From Dehalococcoidia bacterium (GTDB taxonomy: Bacteria; Chloroflexota; Dehalococcoidia; UBA2979), in contig SHYP01000010.1 in the NCBI GenBank assembly GCA_009692725.1, forward strand, positions 1 through 48,204: a DNA stretch of 48,204 nucleotides, given 5' to 3'. Position 1 is the stretch's first letter. Each line of letters opens with the position of its first letter. The translations under genes were made by a program, and so were the position numbers. This document shows, piece after piece, positions 33,030 to 40,872 of the stretch. The notes beneath the pieces are model-generated. The model ran no database searches. It saw only the letters and a program-made list of their open reading frames with translations, and had not been told where the DNA came from.

Positions 33030-34097
33030 TCAGGCGGCAGACGTGTCGGCAGCGGCCTCGTGCAGCGGGGCGTCATCGAGATGGCGTTCGGGAGCGAACG
33101 GCAACGGCGTTGCGGGCGGGATCGGTTCGCGCGCCGGATCGAGCAGCCGATCGAGCTGCGGGCGCGGCACGTCGGGCGCACCCTTCGTGCCGAGCGCCGC
33201 ACTGTCGACGCCGAGCTGCGTCAGCAGCGCGTCCAGCCGGTCGAGCGCGTGCTGGAGCACGAGCGCGTGGATCGCGCGGTCGCCCTCCACGTCGAGCGCG
33301 GCGCGCCACTGCTCCGGGTAGCGTTCGCGCACGATGGGGTCCGAGTCGGGCAGGTACATCGCCGCCCACAGCTGCGTCAGGTCCGCCTGTGGCAGGGGCA
33401 GGCTGCGGTAGCGCGGATCGTCGAAGTTCCCTGCGCCGCGCGAGCGGTAGTAGGACGCGACCGCGCTGAACGCATCGTTGGCGCGCCAGTACTCGGCCAC
33501 GTCCTCGTTCTCGACCACCGCGCGCGGGGTGGTGGGCGTGGAGAGCGCGCAGGAGCCGCAGAGGTTCACGCGCCGCGCGCGCACATCCTCGAGCGTGCCG
33601 TCGGCCAGCACCAGGCCGACCTCGCGCTGGTAGGGGAACGCGCGGCAGACCTCGGGGCGGTTCTGGTGCGCGCCGCACAGGCCGGCGACGCGGTACTCAC
33701 CCTTGGCGGGCGAGTCGGCGGCGGCGCGCACGCGCTCGGGCAGCGCGGCGAAGGCGTCCGGGTCGCGCTCGCGCAGGGCGCGCGCGCTGACGTTGGTCAT
33801 TTCCTCGAAGAACGTGCAGGCCACGTGGCCCGGCGTGTAGGGCTTGTGCGCCAGCGAGCCGATCAGCAAGCCGCCGTGCCAGGCGAAGGTGACGGTCTCG
33901 TCCGAAGTGATCTCGTTCGACGGCCGGCCGACTGCATGGCGCAGCCGTACAAGGTCGTACGGGCGCACCGCGATGCCCTTGTCAACGCAGCAGTTCCAGC
34001 CCTTGAGCGAACAGCCCCACTGGACTGCCTCATCCCACTGCACGTAGGTGTGCTTGGGCTGGCGTCCGAAGGCGGCGTGGCTCGCGTGTTGCGCCAT
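33030..34097 (-). CDS. YkgJ-like cysteine-cluster protein
   Basis: This protein of about 355 residues has many ordered cysteines: WGCSLKGWNCCVDKG near residues 27-41, HVACTF, GLCGAHQNRPEVCRAFPYQRE near 147-167 and NLCGSCAL. The C..CC plus RP..CR.FP pattern belongs to the YkgJ/UPF0153 family that binds zinc or an iron-sulfur cluster. Its biochemical role is unknown. The C-terminal 120 residues are helical with no cysteine. I chose the ATG at 34097; an ATG at 34133 in frame is the alternative, neither with a clear ribosome binding site. Confidence 0.72.
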   Translation of the reverse strand: MAQHASHAAFGRQPKHTYVQWDEAVQWGCSLKGWNCCVDKGIAVRPYDLVRLRHAVGRPSNEITSDETVTFAWHGGLLIGSLAHKPYTPGHVACTFFEEMTNVSARALRERDPDAFAALPERVRAAADSPAKGEYRVAGLCGAHQNRPEVCRAFPYQREVGLVLADGTLEDVRARRVNLCGSCALSTPTTPRAVVENEDVAEYWRANDAFSAVASYYRSRGAGNFDDPRYRSLPLPQADLTQLWAAMYLPDSDPIVRERYPEQWRAALDVEGDRAIHALVLQHALDRLDALLTQLGVDSAALGTKGAPDVPRPQLDRLLDPAREPIPPATPLPFAPERHLDDAPLHEAAADTSAA

Positions 34098-34183
34098 GCA
34101 CCCATGCTGGCGGCGGGCGGCGGGGCCGCGCATCAGGGTCCGCCCGCGGGGGCGGCCAGGCGGGCCCGATCTGCGTGGGGGGC

Positions 34184-35542
34184 TCAGACCAGCCTGTCGA
34201 GGAAGAGCGTGGCGAGGCCCAGCAGCAGCAGGAAGCCGATCACGTCGGTGAACGTGGTCATCCAGATGCCGGCGGAGATGGCCGGGTCCTGCCCGGCGCG
34301 GTGCAGCAGCAGGGGCACGGCGACGCCGGTGACCATGCCATTCGCGATGTTCGCGCACATCGCCGCGCCCACGATCAGCCCCAGCGCGGGGCTGCCCTCG
34401 ATCGCCCAGCCGACGATGCCCACAGGCAGGCCGATCGCCACGCCGATGATCAGCCCCACCGCGAGCTCGTGGCGGAGCACGCCCCATGCGTCCCGCGGCG
34501 CGATGCGCCCGAGCGCGAGCGAGCGCACGACGACGGTGACGGTCTGGATGCCGGCGTTCCCCCCCATGCCAGCCACCATCGGCATGAACGCGGCGATCAG
34601 CGCGAGGCGCGTGATCGTGTCCTCGAACAACGAGACGACGGCCGCCGCGAGCGTGGCGGTGCCGAGGTTCACCGCGAGCCACGGCAGCCGGTGGCGCACG
34701 GACCGACCCACGCCGCGCAGGTCTTCGTCCACGTCCACGCCGACCATGCGGTACATGTCCTCGGTCGCCTCGTCCTCGAGCACGTCCAGCAGGTCGTCGG
34801 CCGTGATCGTGCCCAGCAGCCGCCCGGCGCCGTCGACGACGGGCAACGCGAGCAGGTTGTAGCGCTTGAGCAGGCGCGCGGCCTCCTCCTGGTCGGTGTC
34901 GGCGGTGACGGAGACGGCGGCGGTGGCTGCCAGCGTGCCGACGGACGTATCGGGGGGCGCGGTGATCAGCCAGCGCAGGTTGAGCACGCCACTCAGCCGG
35001 TTCGCGGTGTCTGTGATGTACACGTAGAACGGTTGTTCCGTATTCGGGCGAAGCGAGCGGAGGAAGTCGATCACCTCGCGCACGGTGCGTTCGGGGCCGA
35101 CAGCGATGCGCTGGCCGGTCATGCGGCCGCCGGCCGTCTCCGGACCGTACTCAATGAGCCGGCCGACCTGGCGTTGCAACGCCACCGGCATCGCGGTCAG
35201 CGCCGCGTCGGCGATCTCGTCCGGCAGCTCCTGGAGGACGTCCGTCGCGATGTCGTCCGCGACGGCGCTGAGCACCTCGGCGATGCGCGCAGGCGCGAGG
35301 CTGACGAGCAGCGCGTTGCGGTAGCGGGGCTCGATGTACGCGAGCGTGGCGCCGATCTGGCGGCCCGGCAGCACGTCGAGCAACAGCGCGCGGAGCTCGC
35401 CCTCGTCGCTCGCGAACACCTCGCCGAGGTCGGCGGGGTGGAGCGCTGCGGCGGCGCGCACGAGCGCGGCGCGGTCGCCGCCGGCATGCAGCTCGGCCAG
35501 CTCTTCGGCGGGGGTGCGGAGATGCGGCTCTGGCTCCTGCAT
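34184..35542 (-). CDS. mgtE: Magnesium transporter MgtE
   Basis: This 452-residue channel has the standard layout: an N-terminal superhelical domain (1-140; HPADLGEVFA, LPDEIADAALTAMP), tandem CBS domains (about 140-265; VREVIDFLRSLRP, YVYITDTANRLSGVLNLR, LLALPVVDGAGRLLGTITADDLLDVLEDEATEDMY), a plug helix, and five membrane helices with MPMVAGMGGNAGIQT and the ANGMVTG..VPLLLHRAGQDPAISAG segment. Mg2+ flow is gated by cytosolic Mg2+ through the N and CBS domains. It is monocistronic. Confidence 0.95.
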   Translation of the reverse strand: MQEPEPHLRTPAEELAELHAGGDRAALVRAAAALHPADLGEVFASDEGELRALLLDVLPGRQIGATLAYIEPRYRNALLVSLAPARIAEVLSAVADDIATDVLQELPDEIADAALTAMPVALQRQVGRLIEYGPETAGGRMTGQRIAVGPERTVREVIDFLRSLRPNTEQPFYVYITDTANRLSGVLNLRWLITAPPDTSVGTLAATAAVSVTADTDQEEAARLLKRYNLLALPVVDGAGRLLGTITADDLLDVLEDEATEDMYRMVGVDVDEDLRGVGRSVRHRLPWLAVNLGTATLAAAVVSLFEDTITRLALIAAFMPMVAGMGGNAGIQTVTVVVRSLALGRIAPRDAWGVLRHELAVGLIIGVAIGLPVGIVGWAIEGSPALGLIVGAAMCANIANGMVTGVAVPLLLHRAGQDPAISAGIWMTTFTDVIGFLLLLGLATLFLDRLV

Positions 35543-35632
35543 TGGGCGATTGTCCCACGCGCGCGTGTGACGAGCGCCCCGCGCGCGGCTAGGATAGCCC
35601 GGCGCGACCCACGCCCGCCGAGGGGACGGCCC

Positions 35633-36133
35633 ATGACCGCGGCTCCGTTGATCGACCCGCGGCGCTACCGAGACGCGATCGGCCGCTTCGCCACCGGGGT
35701 GACCGTGGTGACGTGGGACACCGGCAGCGTGCGCCGGGGCATGACCGCCAACGCTGTGGCCTCGGTCTCACTGGAGCCCACGTTGTTGCTCGTCTGCGTG
35801 GATCGCCACGGCGCCGCTCACGAGCAGCTGGGCACGGTGGACGTATTCGCCGTCAACGTGCTTGCCGAGGAGCAGCTCGATGTGTCCCGCGGGTTCGCGC
35901 GCCCTGGCGTCGACGGCATGCTCGGCGTGCCCCATCGCGCTGGCGCGAGCGGCGCGCCGATCCTGCGCGACGCCATCGCCTGGCTCGAGTGCGCCGTGCA
36001 CGAGCGGATCGAGGGCGGTGACCACACGATCTACATCGGCCGCGTGCTGGCGGTCGACGTCCAGCGGCCGGAGGCCGCGCCGCTGCTATTCTACGCGGGC
36101 GCGTACCGCAGGCTCGGGCCGCCGATCGAGTAG
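35633..36133 (+). CDS. Flavin reductase-like FMN-binding protein
   Basis: This 166-residue split-barrel protein of the flavin_reduct family has RDAIGRFATGVTVVTWDTGSV near the N-terminus, GMTANAVASVSLEPTLLLVCVDR (residues about 35-58, the flavin contact region), FAVNVLAEEQLDVSRGFA, and ending HTIYIGRVLAVDV. It would reduce flavin for a partner monooxygenase or act in its own oxidoreductase. No partner is adjacent. GAGGGGACGGCCC precedes the ATG. It is divergent from mgtE. Confidence 0.85.
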   Translation: MTAAPLIDPRRYRDAIGRFATGVTVVTWDTGSVRRGMTANAVASVSLEPTLLLVCVDRHGAAHEQLGTVDVFAVNVLAEEQLDVSRGFARPGVDGMLGVPHRAGASGAPILRDAIAWLECAVHERIEGGDHTIYIGRVLAVDVQRPEAAPLLFYAGAYRRLGPPIE

Positions 36134-36295
36134 TGGTCCGCAGTGGTGGGCGGGCACTCGCCGCGCAAGCCGCGAGTAGGGTCGTGCGGACGCCGAGCGC
36201 GGGCGTTCCCCGCTGCGCCCGCTGCAGGCCGCGCGCGTAGGCTGCTCCGGACAGCGCCACGACCCGAACGACGCGAATGGCGCGGAGGTGAGCGC

Positions 36296-37369
36296 ATGCG
36301 CGTCGACGGCGCGGACGCGGCAGCACGCCAGGCCCCGGAACGCGCGGCTGCCGAGCGCGCGCCCGCACAGCAGTTCACGGCCGTGCTTGCGCAGGCGCTG
36401 GGCGCACCGCGCACGCAGATCGCCGAGCTGCGCGACGCGATCGCCGCGATTCGCGACGGGCGCGCGTGGAGCGGCGCCTCCGCCAGCGCCGCCGCCGCTC
36501 CGCCGGAGGCGACCGACGCCGGCTACCGCGAGCAGGCGCTCTCCTGGTCGGCGGGCGCGGGCGGCGCGGGCGACCCGTTCGGCTGGCGCGCGCTCACGCG
36601 TAAGCTCGGCGATGGCGTGGTCGCGCCCGGGTTCGGCGAGCTGTTCGAGCGGCAGATCCAGCAGGAGTCCGGGTATGACCCCGCGGTCGTCTTCGGGCAG
36701 CGGCGTTCCAGCGCCGGCGCGGAGGGCATCGCGCAGCTGATGCCGCAGTTCTACCCCAATGTGCGCCGCACGGACCCGGAAGCGGCGCTGCGCGCCGGCG
36801 CGGAGACGATGCGCCACAACCTGGCCGCCCTCGGCGGCGACGTGCGCAAGGCGCTGGCGGCGTACAACTCGGGGCTTGGCCACGTGCAGACGCTCGTGCG
36901 CGCGCACGGGGCGCAATGGGAGCGCGCGCTGCCCACCGAGACGAAGCAGTACCTGGCGGCGATCCTCGGCGATCAGGCGCCGCGCGTGCGGCCGGGGGCG
37001 GGGGCGAGCGCGGCGGTGTTCGGCGGCCGCGGCGGGGGCGGGGTGCTGGTGCCGCCGCTGGGGACGGTCCTCGCCGAGCGCGTCTCGGGCGAGACACTGC
37101 AGTGGCTCGGCGGCGCAGGCAGCGCGGTGCGCGGCGAGGCGGGCGCGCTGAGCGTGGTGCTAGATCACGGCGGCGAGTGGCAGACGGTGCTCGGCGGGCT
37201 CGCCGAGGTGGCAGTCGTTGCAGGCGAGCGCGTGTCGCGCAGCCAGCAGCTCGGCGTGCTCGCGGCCGGCCCGCCAGGCGGGGCGGGGGGCGGACAGGGC
37301 CTGCTCGATCTGTCGGTGCTTGTCGGCGGCGCGGCGCGCGACCCACGACCGTACTTGCTGCGCGCCTAA
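36296..37369 (+). CDS. Flagellum-linked lytic transglycosylase with degenerate M23-like tail
   Basis: This 357-residue protein has a disordered N-terminal region (1-100), an SLT domain with catalytic Glu124 in QIQQESGYDP, AEGIAQLMPQFYP (142-154), and ALAAYNSGLGHVQTL (186-200). A C-terminal stretch of about 110 residues resembles a LytM/M23 beta fold: VVLDHGGEWQTVLGGLAEVAVV then GERVSRSQQLGVL. The M23 zinc ligands of YGHL and HLHFE are absent, so it likely binds glycan without cleaving peptide. GGAGGTGAGCGC before the ATG fixes the start. It lacks an N-terminal signal peptide, like FlgJ-type enzymes exported through the flagellum. It sits between the two flagellins. Confidence 0.75.
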   Translation: MRVDGADAAARQAPERAAAERAPAQQFTAVLAQALGAPRTQIAELRDAIAAIRDGRAWSGASASAAAAPPEATDAGYREQALSWSAGAGGAGDPFGWRALTRKLGDGVVAPGFGELFERQIQQESGYDPAVVFGQRRSSAGAEGIAQLMPQFYPNVRRTDPEAALRAGAETMRHNLAALGGDVRKALAAYNSGLGHVQTLVRAHGAQWERALPTETKQYLAAILGDQAPRVRPGAGASAAVFGGRGGGGVLVPPLGTVLAERVSGETLQWLGGAGSAVRGEAGALSVVLDHGGEWQTVLGGLAEVAVVAGERVSRSQQLGVLAAGPPGGAGGGQGLLDLSVLVGGAARDPRPYLLRA

Positions 37370-37444
37370 CGGGCGCTGCTGGCCGTGCCGCGGAGGCCAG
37401 TGGTACACTCCTGCCGCGGCCATCGGGCCGCGCGCGCGTTTCGT

Positions 37445-37522
37445 GGTGGGTGTCGCCTAGCGGTCAAAGGCGCCAGGTTGTGGCCCTGGAGAGCGGGGGT
37501 TCAAATCCCCTCACCCACCCCA
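37445..37522 (+). tRNA. tRNA-His (anticodon GTG)
   Basis: All arms fold: acceptor GTGGGTG/CACCCAC, D stem GCC/GGC, anticodon stem CCAGG/CCTGG with loop TTGTGGC (anticodon GTG), and T stem GGGGG/CCCCT with loop TTCAAAT. G at 37445 is the extra G-1 that pairs with C73 (37519), the hallmark of tRNA-His. CCA is encoded (37520-37522). A TGGTACACT box (37401-37409) may be its promoter -10 region. Confidence 0.97.
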
Positions 37523-37634
37523 ACCCCTCTCGCCCCTCCGCCCGCAACCCCGGCCGTGGCACAGGACGCGCAGCTGCGCACGGGTCGCTCCCACCGCCCC
37601 GAGTCGGGCGGACGCAGGTTCGAAGGGGGCTGCC

Positions 37635-38903
37635 ATGCAGCGCTGGTCTGTACCCGCGGGTCGCTGGATCGCTGGGCCCGGGGCGCGCGCGCGCCTCGCG
37701 CGCTGGACCGTCGTCGCGACGATCGCGCTGACGGTCGGCTGCGGAGGGGGCGACGGGGCCAACGACCAAGCGCTCACGGACCTGTTCCTGCGCATCGGCG
37801 AGAGCGTCGGCGCTGAGGTCGTCACGACCCCCGGGGCGCTCTCGCCGGAGCTCGATGCGGCGCTGAACCCGGAGCGCACCGACCAGACGCCGAAGGCCAA
37901 CTTGCTCACGTTGCCGGAGCCGCCCGAGTCGAAGCTGCTGGGCTCCGCGCGCGTGACCCGCGCCGACGGCGAGCGGCTGTTCTTCGTCATGTACGAGGTG
38001 GAGCGCGACGAGCCGACGGTGTCCGACGCGATGCGCGGGCTGCTGGACGAGACGCCGTGGCAGGTGGTGGGCGGCCAGCTGAACGAGGGCGTGGCAGCGT
38101 ATCGCTTCCAGAGCACGCGCTCCGCGGACCTGCAGGGCACCGCCGTCGTGCAGCCGCTGCCGACGAGCGACGAGTTCGAGATCGTGGTCGCGCGGAACGG
38201 CAAGGACCGCACGATCAAGGTGCCACGCCACGCGTTCGTGCCAGTACTGGGGGCAGAGCTGCAGGCGCGCGACGGCGGCGTGGTGGTCGCGCGGACGGGC
38301 GCGGGCGGGGCCGTGACGGCAGGGCTGAAGCAGGGCGACCGGCTGCGCAAAGTGGCCGGCAAGGACATCACCGACACCGCGAGCGTGCAGGCCGCGTTGC
38401 GCAGCCTCGGCGAGGGCAAGGCCGTACGGACCGGCGTGATCTACATCGTGCAGGTCGCGCCCACGCAGCAGATCGAGCCGCTCTTCGCGCTGCCGGCGCC
38501 GCGCCCGCTGCCGCGGGACTTCCCGCGCTTCCTGGCGCTGAACGGCAGCGTGCCGATCGCCGTGCAGTGGGCCACGCAGGAAACCGGCACCAGCTACCAG
38601 GTCACGCTGCTGACGCGCGCCTCGGCGACCGATGTCGCGGCGCAGTACCGCTCCGCGCTGCAGCAGCAGGGGTTGCGCCTCAACGCGGACCAGGCCGCGG
38701 GCTTCGCCACCCAGCTCGAGTTCGCGAGTGCCGACAACGGCACCGTGGGCACGCTGAGCATCGACACGTTCGAGCAGGACGAGAACTACACCGCCGTAGA
38801 GCTGCAGCTGCAGATCGCGCGCCGCTCCGGCGGCGGCGCGGCGCCGGCCCCCACGTCGACGCCGCGCGCGACGGCCACGGGCACGGGCACGCCGGCGCGC
38901 TAG
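37635..38903 (+). CDS. PDZ-containing lipoprotein, unknown function
   Basis: This 422-residue exported lipoprotein (lipobox TVGC, Cys36, then a Gly/Asp spacer) has an N-terminal alpha/beta region (about 45-195), a PDZ-like segment at about 200-265 (FVPVLGAELQARDGG, GGAVTAGLKQGDRLRKVAGKDITD) and a C-terminal region about 275-405 that resembles a second copy of the N-terminal fold (FLALNGSVPIAVQW, YQVTLLTRASATDVAAQYRSAL). It ends in a Thr/Pro/Ala tail. No protease domain is present, so it may be a scaffold on the cell surface. It is upstream of flagellin 2 with 225 bases between. Confidence 0.6.
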   Translation: MQRWSVPAGRWIAGPGARARLARWTVVATIALTVGCGGGDGANDQALTDLFLRIGESVGAEVVTTPGALSPELDAALNPERTDQTPKANLLTLPEPPESKLLGSARVTRADGERLFFVMYEVERDEPTVSDAMRGLLDETPWQVVGGQLNEGVAAYRFQSTRSADLQGTAVVQPLPTSDEFEIVVARNGKDRTIKVPRHAFVPVLGAELQARDGGVVVARTGAGGAVTAGLKQGDRLRKVAGKDITDTASVQAALRSLGEGKAVRTGVIYIVQVAPTQQIEPLFALPAPRPLPRDFPRFLALNGSVPIAVQWATQETGTSYQVTLLTRASATDVAAQYRSALQQQGLRLNADQAAGFATQLEFASADNGTVGTLSIDTFEQDENYTAVELQLQIARRSGGGAAPAPTSTPRATATGTGTPAR

Positions 38904-38952
38904 CGCCGCTTCAGGCGTCGGGGGCAACGCGTACTGGGCGTCCCGGACAGGC

Positions 38953-38980
38953 GCGTCCCGTACGCGGCGTCCCGTACGCG
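38953..38980. repeat. Tandem 14-bp repeat
   Basis: GCGTCCCGTACGCG occurs twice back to back (38953-38966, 38967-38980), preceded by a partial copy (GGGCGTCCCGGAC). It lies between the PDZ lipoprotein and flagellin 2, upstream of the proposed promoter. Its function is unknown. Confidence 0.7.
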
Positions 38981-39030
38981 GCGGCCCCGGGCGAGATGCG
39001 CCCGTTCCCCGATCGGTCGCGGTGGCCTCG

Positions 39031-39041
39031 GCGCGATGATT
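39031..39041 (+). promoter_or_regulatory. Possible flagellar promoter -10 element of flagellin 2
   Basis: GCGCGATGATT lies about 95 bases before the flagellin 2 ATG; flagellin 1 has GCCGATGATT at about 103 bases. The shared string CGATGATT and similar distance suggest a common FliA-type -10. No TAAA-like -35 is evident. The two leaders also share GGCA.AGGAGGCCGAAC directly before the ATG. Confidence 0.4.
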
Positions 39042-39128
39042 TGCGCAGGACGCACGCGCCATGGCGGCGCGGCACATACCGCTGGCAGGGATGCACGGCG
39101 GGGCTTGGCAGAGGAGGCCGAACGAGCA

Positions 39129-40325
39129 ATGCGCATCAATACCAACGTCATGGCGATCAACGCGCAGCGAAACCTGGACATCACGTCCGTCAAGATGAGC
39201 AAAGCGCTGGAGAGCTTCTCCAGCGCTTTGCTCATCAACCGCTCCGCGGACGACGCGGCCAGACTGGCGATCAGCGAGAAGATGCGGTCGCTCATTCGCG
39301 GCCTCACGCAGGGCGCGCGCAACGGCCAGGACGGCATCTCGATGATCCAGACCGCTGAAGGCGCGCTCAGCGAGGTGCACGGCCTGGTCCAGCGCATGCG
39401 CGAGCTATCGGTGCAGGCTGGCAACAGCACGCTTTCCGCCTCCGACCGCACGGCCATCGGCGAAGAGATGCTGACGCTGCGCAATGAGATCGACAACATC
39501 GCGGCGCGCACGAAGTTCAACGGACTGAACCTACTCACCGGCTCGCTGTCAACGTCGCTCGACGCGACGTCGCAGGTCAAGACCGGTTTCCAGTTGACCA
39601 CCACCGCCGTGGCGGACGTCGCGAGCGTCGACGTCAGCAAGCTGAAGTCGGACCCGCTGGCGGTCACGACCTACACGCTGGCGAAGATCAACGCCACCAC
39701 GCTGCGCATCACGCAGGGCGGCAACTCCACCGACGCGGTCAACCTGGACGGCACGATCGGCGTCGATGGCTCGCTCACGGTGTCGTTCAACGGCGTGCAC
39801 ACGACGACGATCACCATCGTCGGCAACGCCGCCAAGACCGTGGACGATGCGTTCACGGACCTCAACACGAAGACCATCGTCACGGCGATCGGCAACGGCT
39901 CGGCCACGTACCGGGTGGGCGCCGAGGCCAGCGACACCATCTCCGTCGCGTTCGACGACATGCGGGCGTCTGCCATCGGCACCGTCGGCAACCGCATCGC
40001 GACGCTCGTCGTCGACAACACGAACGTGTCCACGGTAGCGAAGGCGAATACCTTGCTCGCGTCACTCGACCAGGCCATCCAGGACGTCTCCACCGGCCGT
40101 GCGAAGCTCGGTGCGGCGCAGAACCAGATCGAGGCGGCCGTGAACAGCCTGGGCGTAGTCGCCGAGAACCTGAGCGCGTCCGAGTCGCGCATCCGCGACG
40201 CAGACATCGCGAAGATCTCGTCGGAGCTCGTGGCCCGGCAGATCATGCAGCAGGCCGGCGTGTCCGTGCTGTCGCAGGCGAACAGCTCGTCGCAGTCGGT
40301 GCTCGCGCTGCTCCAGAACCGCTAG
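39129..40325 (+). CDS. Flagellin 2, with altered conserved N-terminal segment
   Basis: This 398-residue paralogue of flagellin 1 is collinear across its whole length, including the D2-like centre and the C-terminal ENLSASESRIRDADIA region. The N-terminal D0/D1 segment departs from the conserved LSSGLRVNRAADDGAGLAISE pattern: here it reads FSSALLINRSADDAARLAISE. The conserved Gly, Arg and second Gly are replaced by Ala, Leu and Arg. The codons for residues 22-36 lie in a perfect 20-bp inverted repeat (39194-39236). The start is fixed by AGAGGAGGCCGAAC. It may be a minor or altered filament subunit, or on its way to loss. Confidence 0.93.
   Translation: MRINTNVMAINAQRNLDITSVKMSKALESFSSALLINRSADDAARLAISEKMRSLIRGLTQGARNGQDGISMIQTAEGALSEVHGLVQRMRELSVQAGNSTLSASDRTAIGEEMLTLRNEIDNIAARTKFNGLNLLTGSLSTSLDATSQVKTGFQLTTTAVADVASVDVSKLKSDPLAVTTYTLAKINATTLRITQGGNSTDAVNLDGTIGVDGSLTVSFNGVHTTTITIVGNAAKTVDDAFTDLNTKTIVTAIGNGSATYRVGAEASDTISVAFDDMRASAIGTVGNRIATLVVDNTNVSTVAKANTLLASLDQAIQDVSTGRAKLGAAQNQIEAAVNSLGVVAENLSASESRIRDADIAKISSELVARQIMQQAGVSVLSQANSSSQSVLALLQNR
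39194..39236. repeat. Perfect 20-bp inverted repeat inside flagellin 2
   Basis: Left arm 39194-39213 (GATGAGCAAAGCGCTGGAGA) and right arm 39217-39236 are exact reverse complements, separated by GCT. In the mRNA this would make a long hairpin 65 bases inside the coding region. The corresponding region of flagellin 1 has no such symmetry. Confidence 0.95.
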
Positions 40326-40351
40326 GCGGGGCGCGAGGCGAGGGAGCTGAC

Positions 40352-40412
40352 GGGCCGGTCCACGGGGGCCGGCCCCCGCGTCTGCGGGATTCGCCGGGTC
40401 AGCGACCCGGCG
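40352..40412 (+). terminator. Two hairpins after flagellin 2
   Basis: GGGCCGG (40352-40358) pairs with CCGGCCC (40369-40375), and CGCCGGGTC (40392-40400) pairs with GACCCGGCG (40404-40412) with a 3-base loop. The second lies 34 bases before the FlaG-like start. They probably end or weaken flagellin 2 transcription; no T tract is present. Confidence 0.55.
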
Positions 40413-40446
40413 CGACAGCCGACAATGACGACGAGGGGAGCCAGCA

Positions 40447-40779
40447 GTGGCCGATCTCCGCATCCAGCAACCGGCACCGGTCGCCCGCCAGGCGGCCGGC
40501 GTGGGCGCCGACACACCGGGTGGCGGCGAGCAACACGAGCCGCGGCAGCGCCGGCCACGCCCCGATGGGGGTGCGCCGGAACTCGCGCTGGCCCTCGCCG
40601 AGGGCGATCGCGGGACGCTGGAGGCGCACTACGAGCAGGACGCCGCCGGAGAGCCGCGCATCCGCATCGTCGATGCGGCGCGCGGCGAGACCGTCGCGGT
40701 GCTGAGCCCGGAGGAGCTGCGCGCGCTGGCCGAGCAGACCGGCCTGCCGCCCGGCCTGCTGCTGCGGGCCACCAGCTGA
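40447..40779 (+). CDS. FlaG-like flagellar protein
   Basis: The 110-residue protein has a Pro/Gln-rich N-terminus and a C-terminal domain (about 47-110), ALALAEGDRGTLEAHYEQD, RIRIVDAARGETVAVLSPEELRALAEQTGLPPGLLL. This matches the FlaG pattern of a strand, a VIDSETGEVIRQIP-like strand and a PEE.L.LAE helix. FlaG proteins influence filament length. The location 120 bases after flagellin 2 supports this. The start is a GTG preceded by AGGGGAG. Confidence 0.72.
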   Translation: MADLRIQQPAPVARQAAGVGADTPGGGEQHEPRQRRPRPDGGAPELALALAEGDRGTLEAHYEQDAAGEPRIRIVDAARGETVAVLSPEELRALAEQTGLPPGLLLRATS

Positions 40780-40872
40780 GCGGAGGAGGCCCACCCTGCA
40801 CCAGCGAGCCGCCCAGCCGACGTCGACGCCCGCGCAGCGCTGGGGAAGCCCGCCGCCGCTGCCGATGATCGA

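Noticed and set aside
38953..38980. Tandem repeat as a possible CRISPR remnant
   Set aside because: Two adjacent 14-bp units without spacers and no cas genes; it is a simple tandem duplication.
40857..40869. CGCTGCCGATGAT identical to the flagellin 1 promoter -10 region, upstream of the DUF2225-like gene
   Set aside because: No TAAA-like -35 is at the right distance, the site lies only about ten bases before the tentative start, and a 13-base match is expected by chance in a GC-rich 48-kb window.
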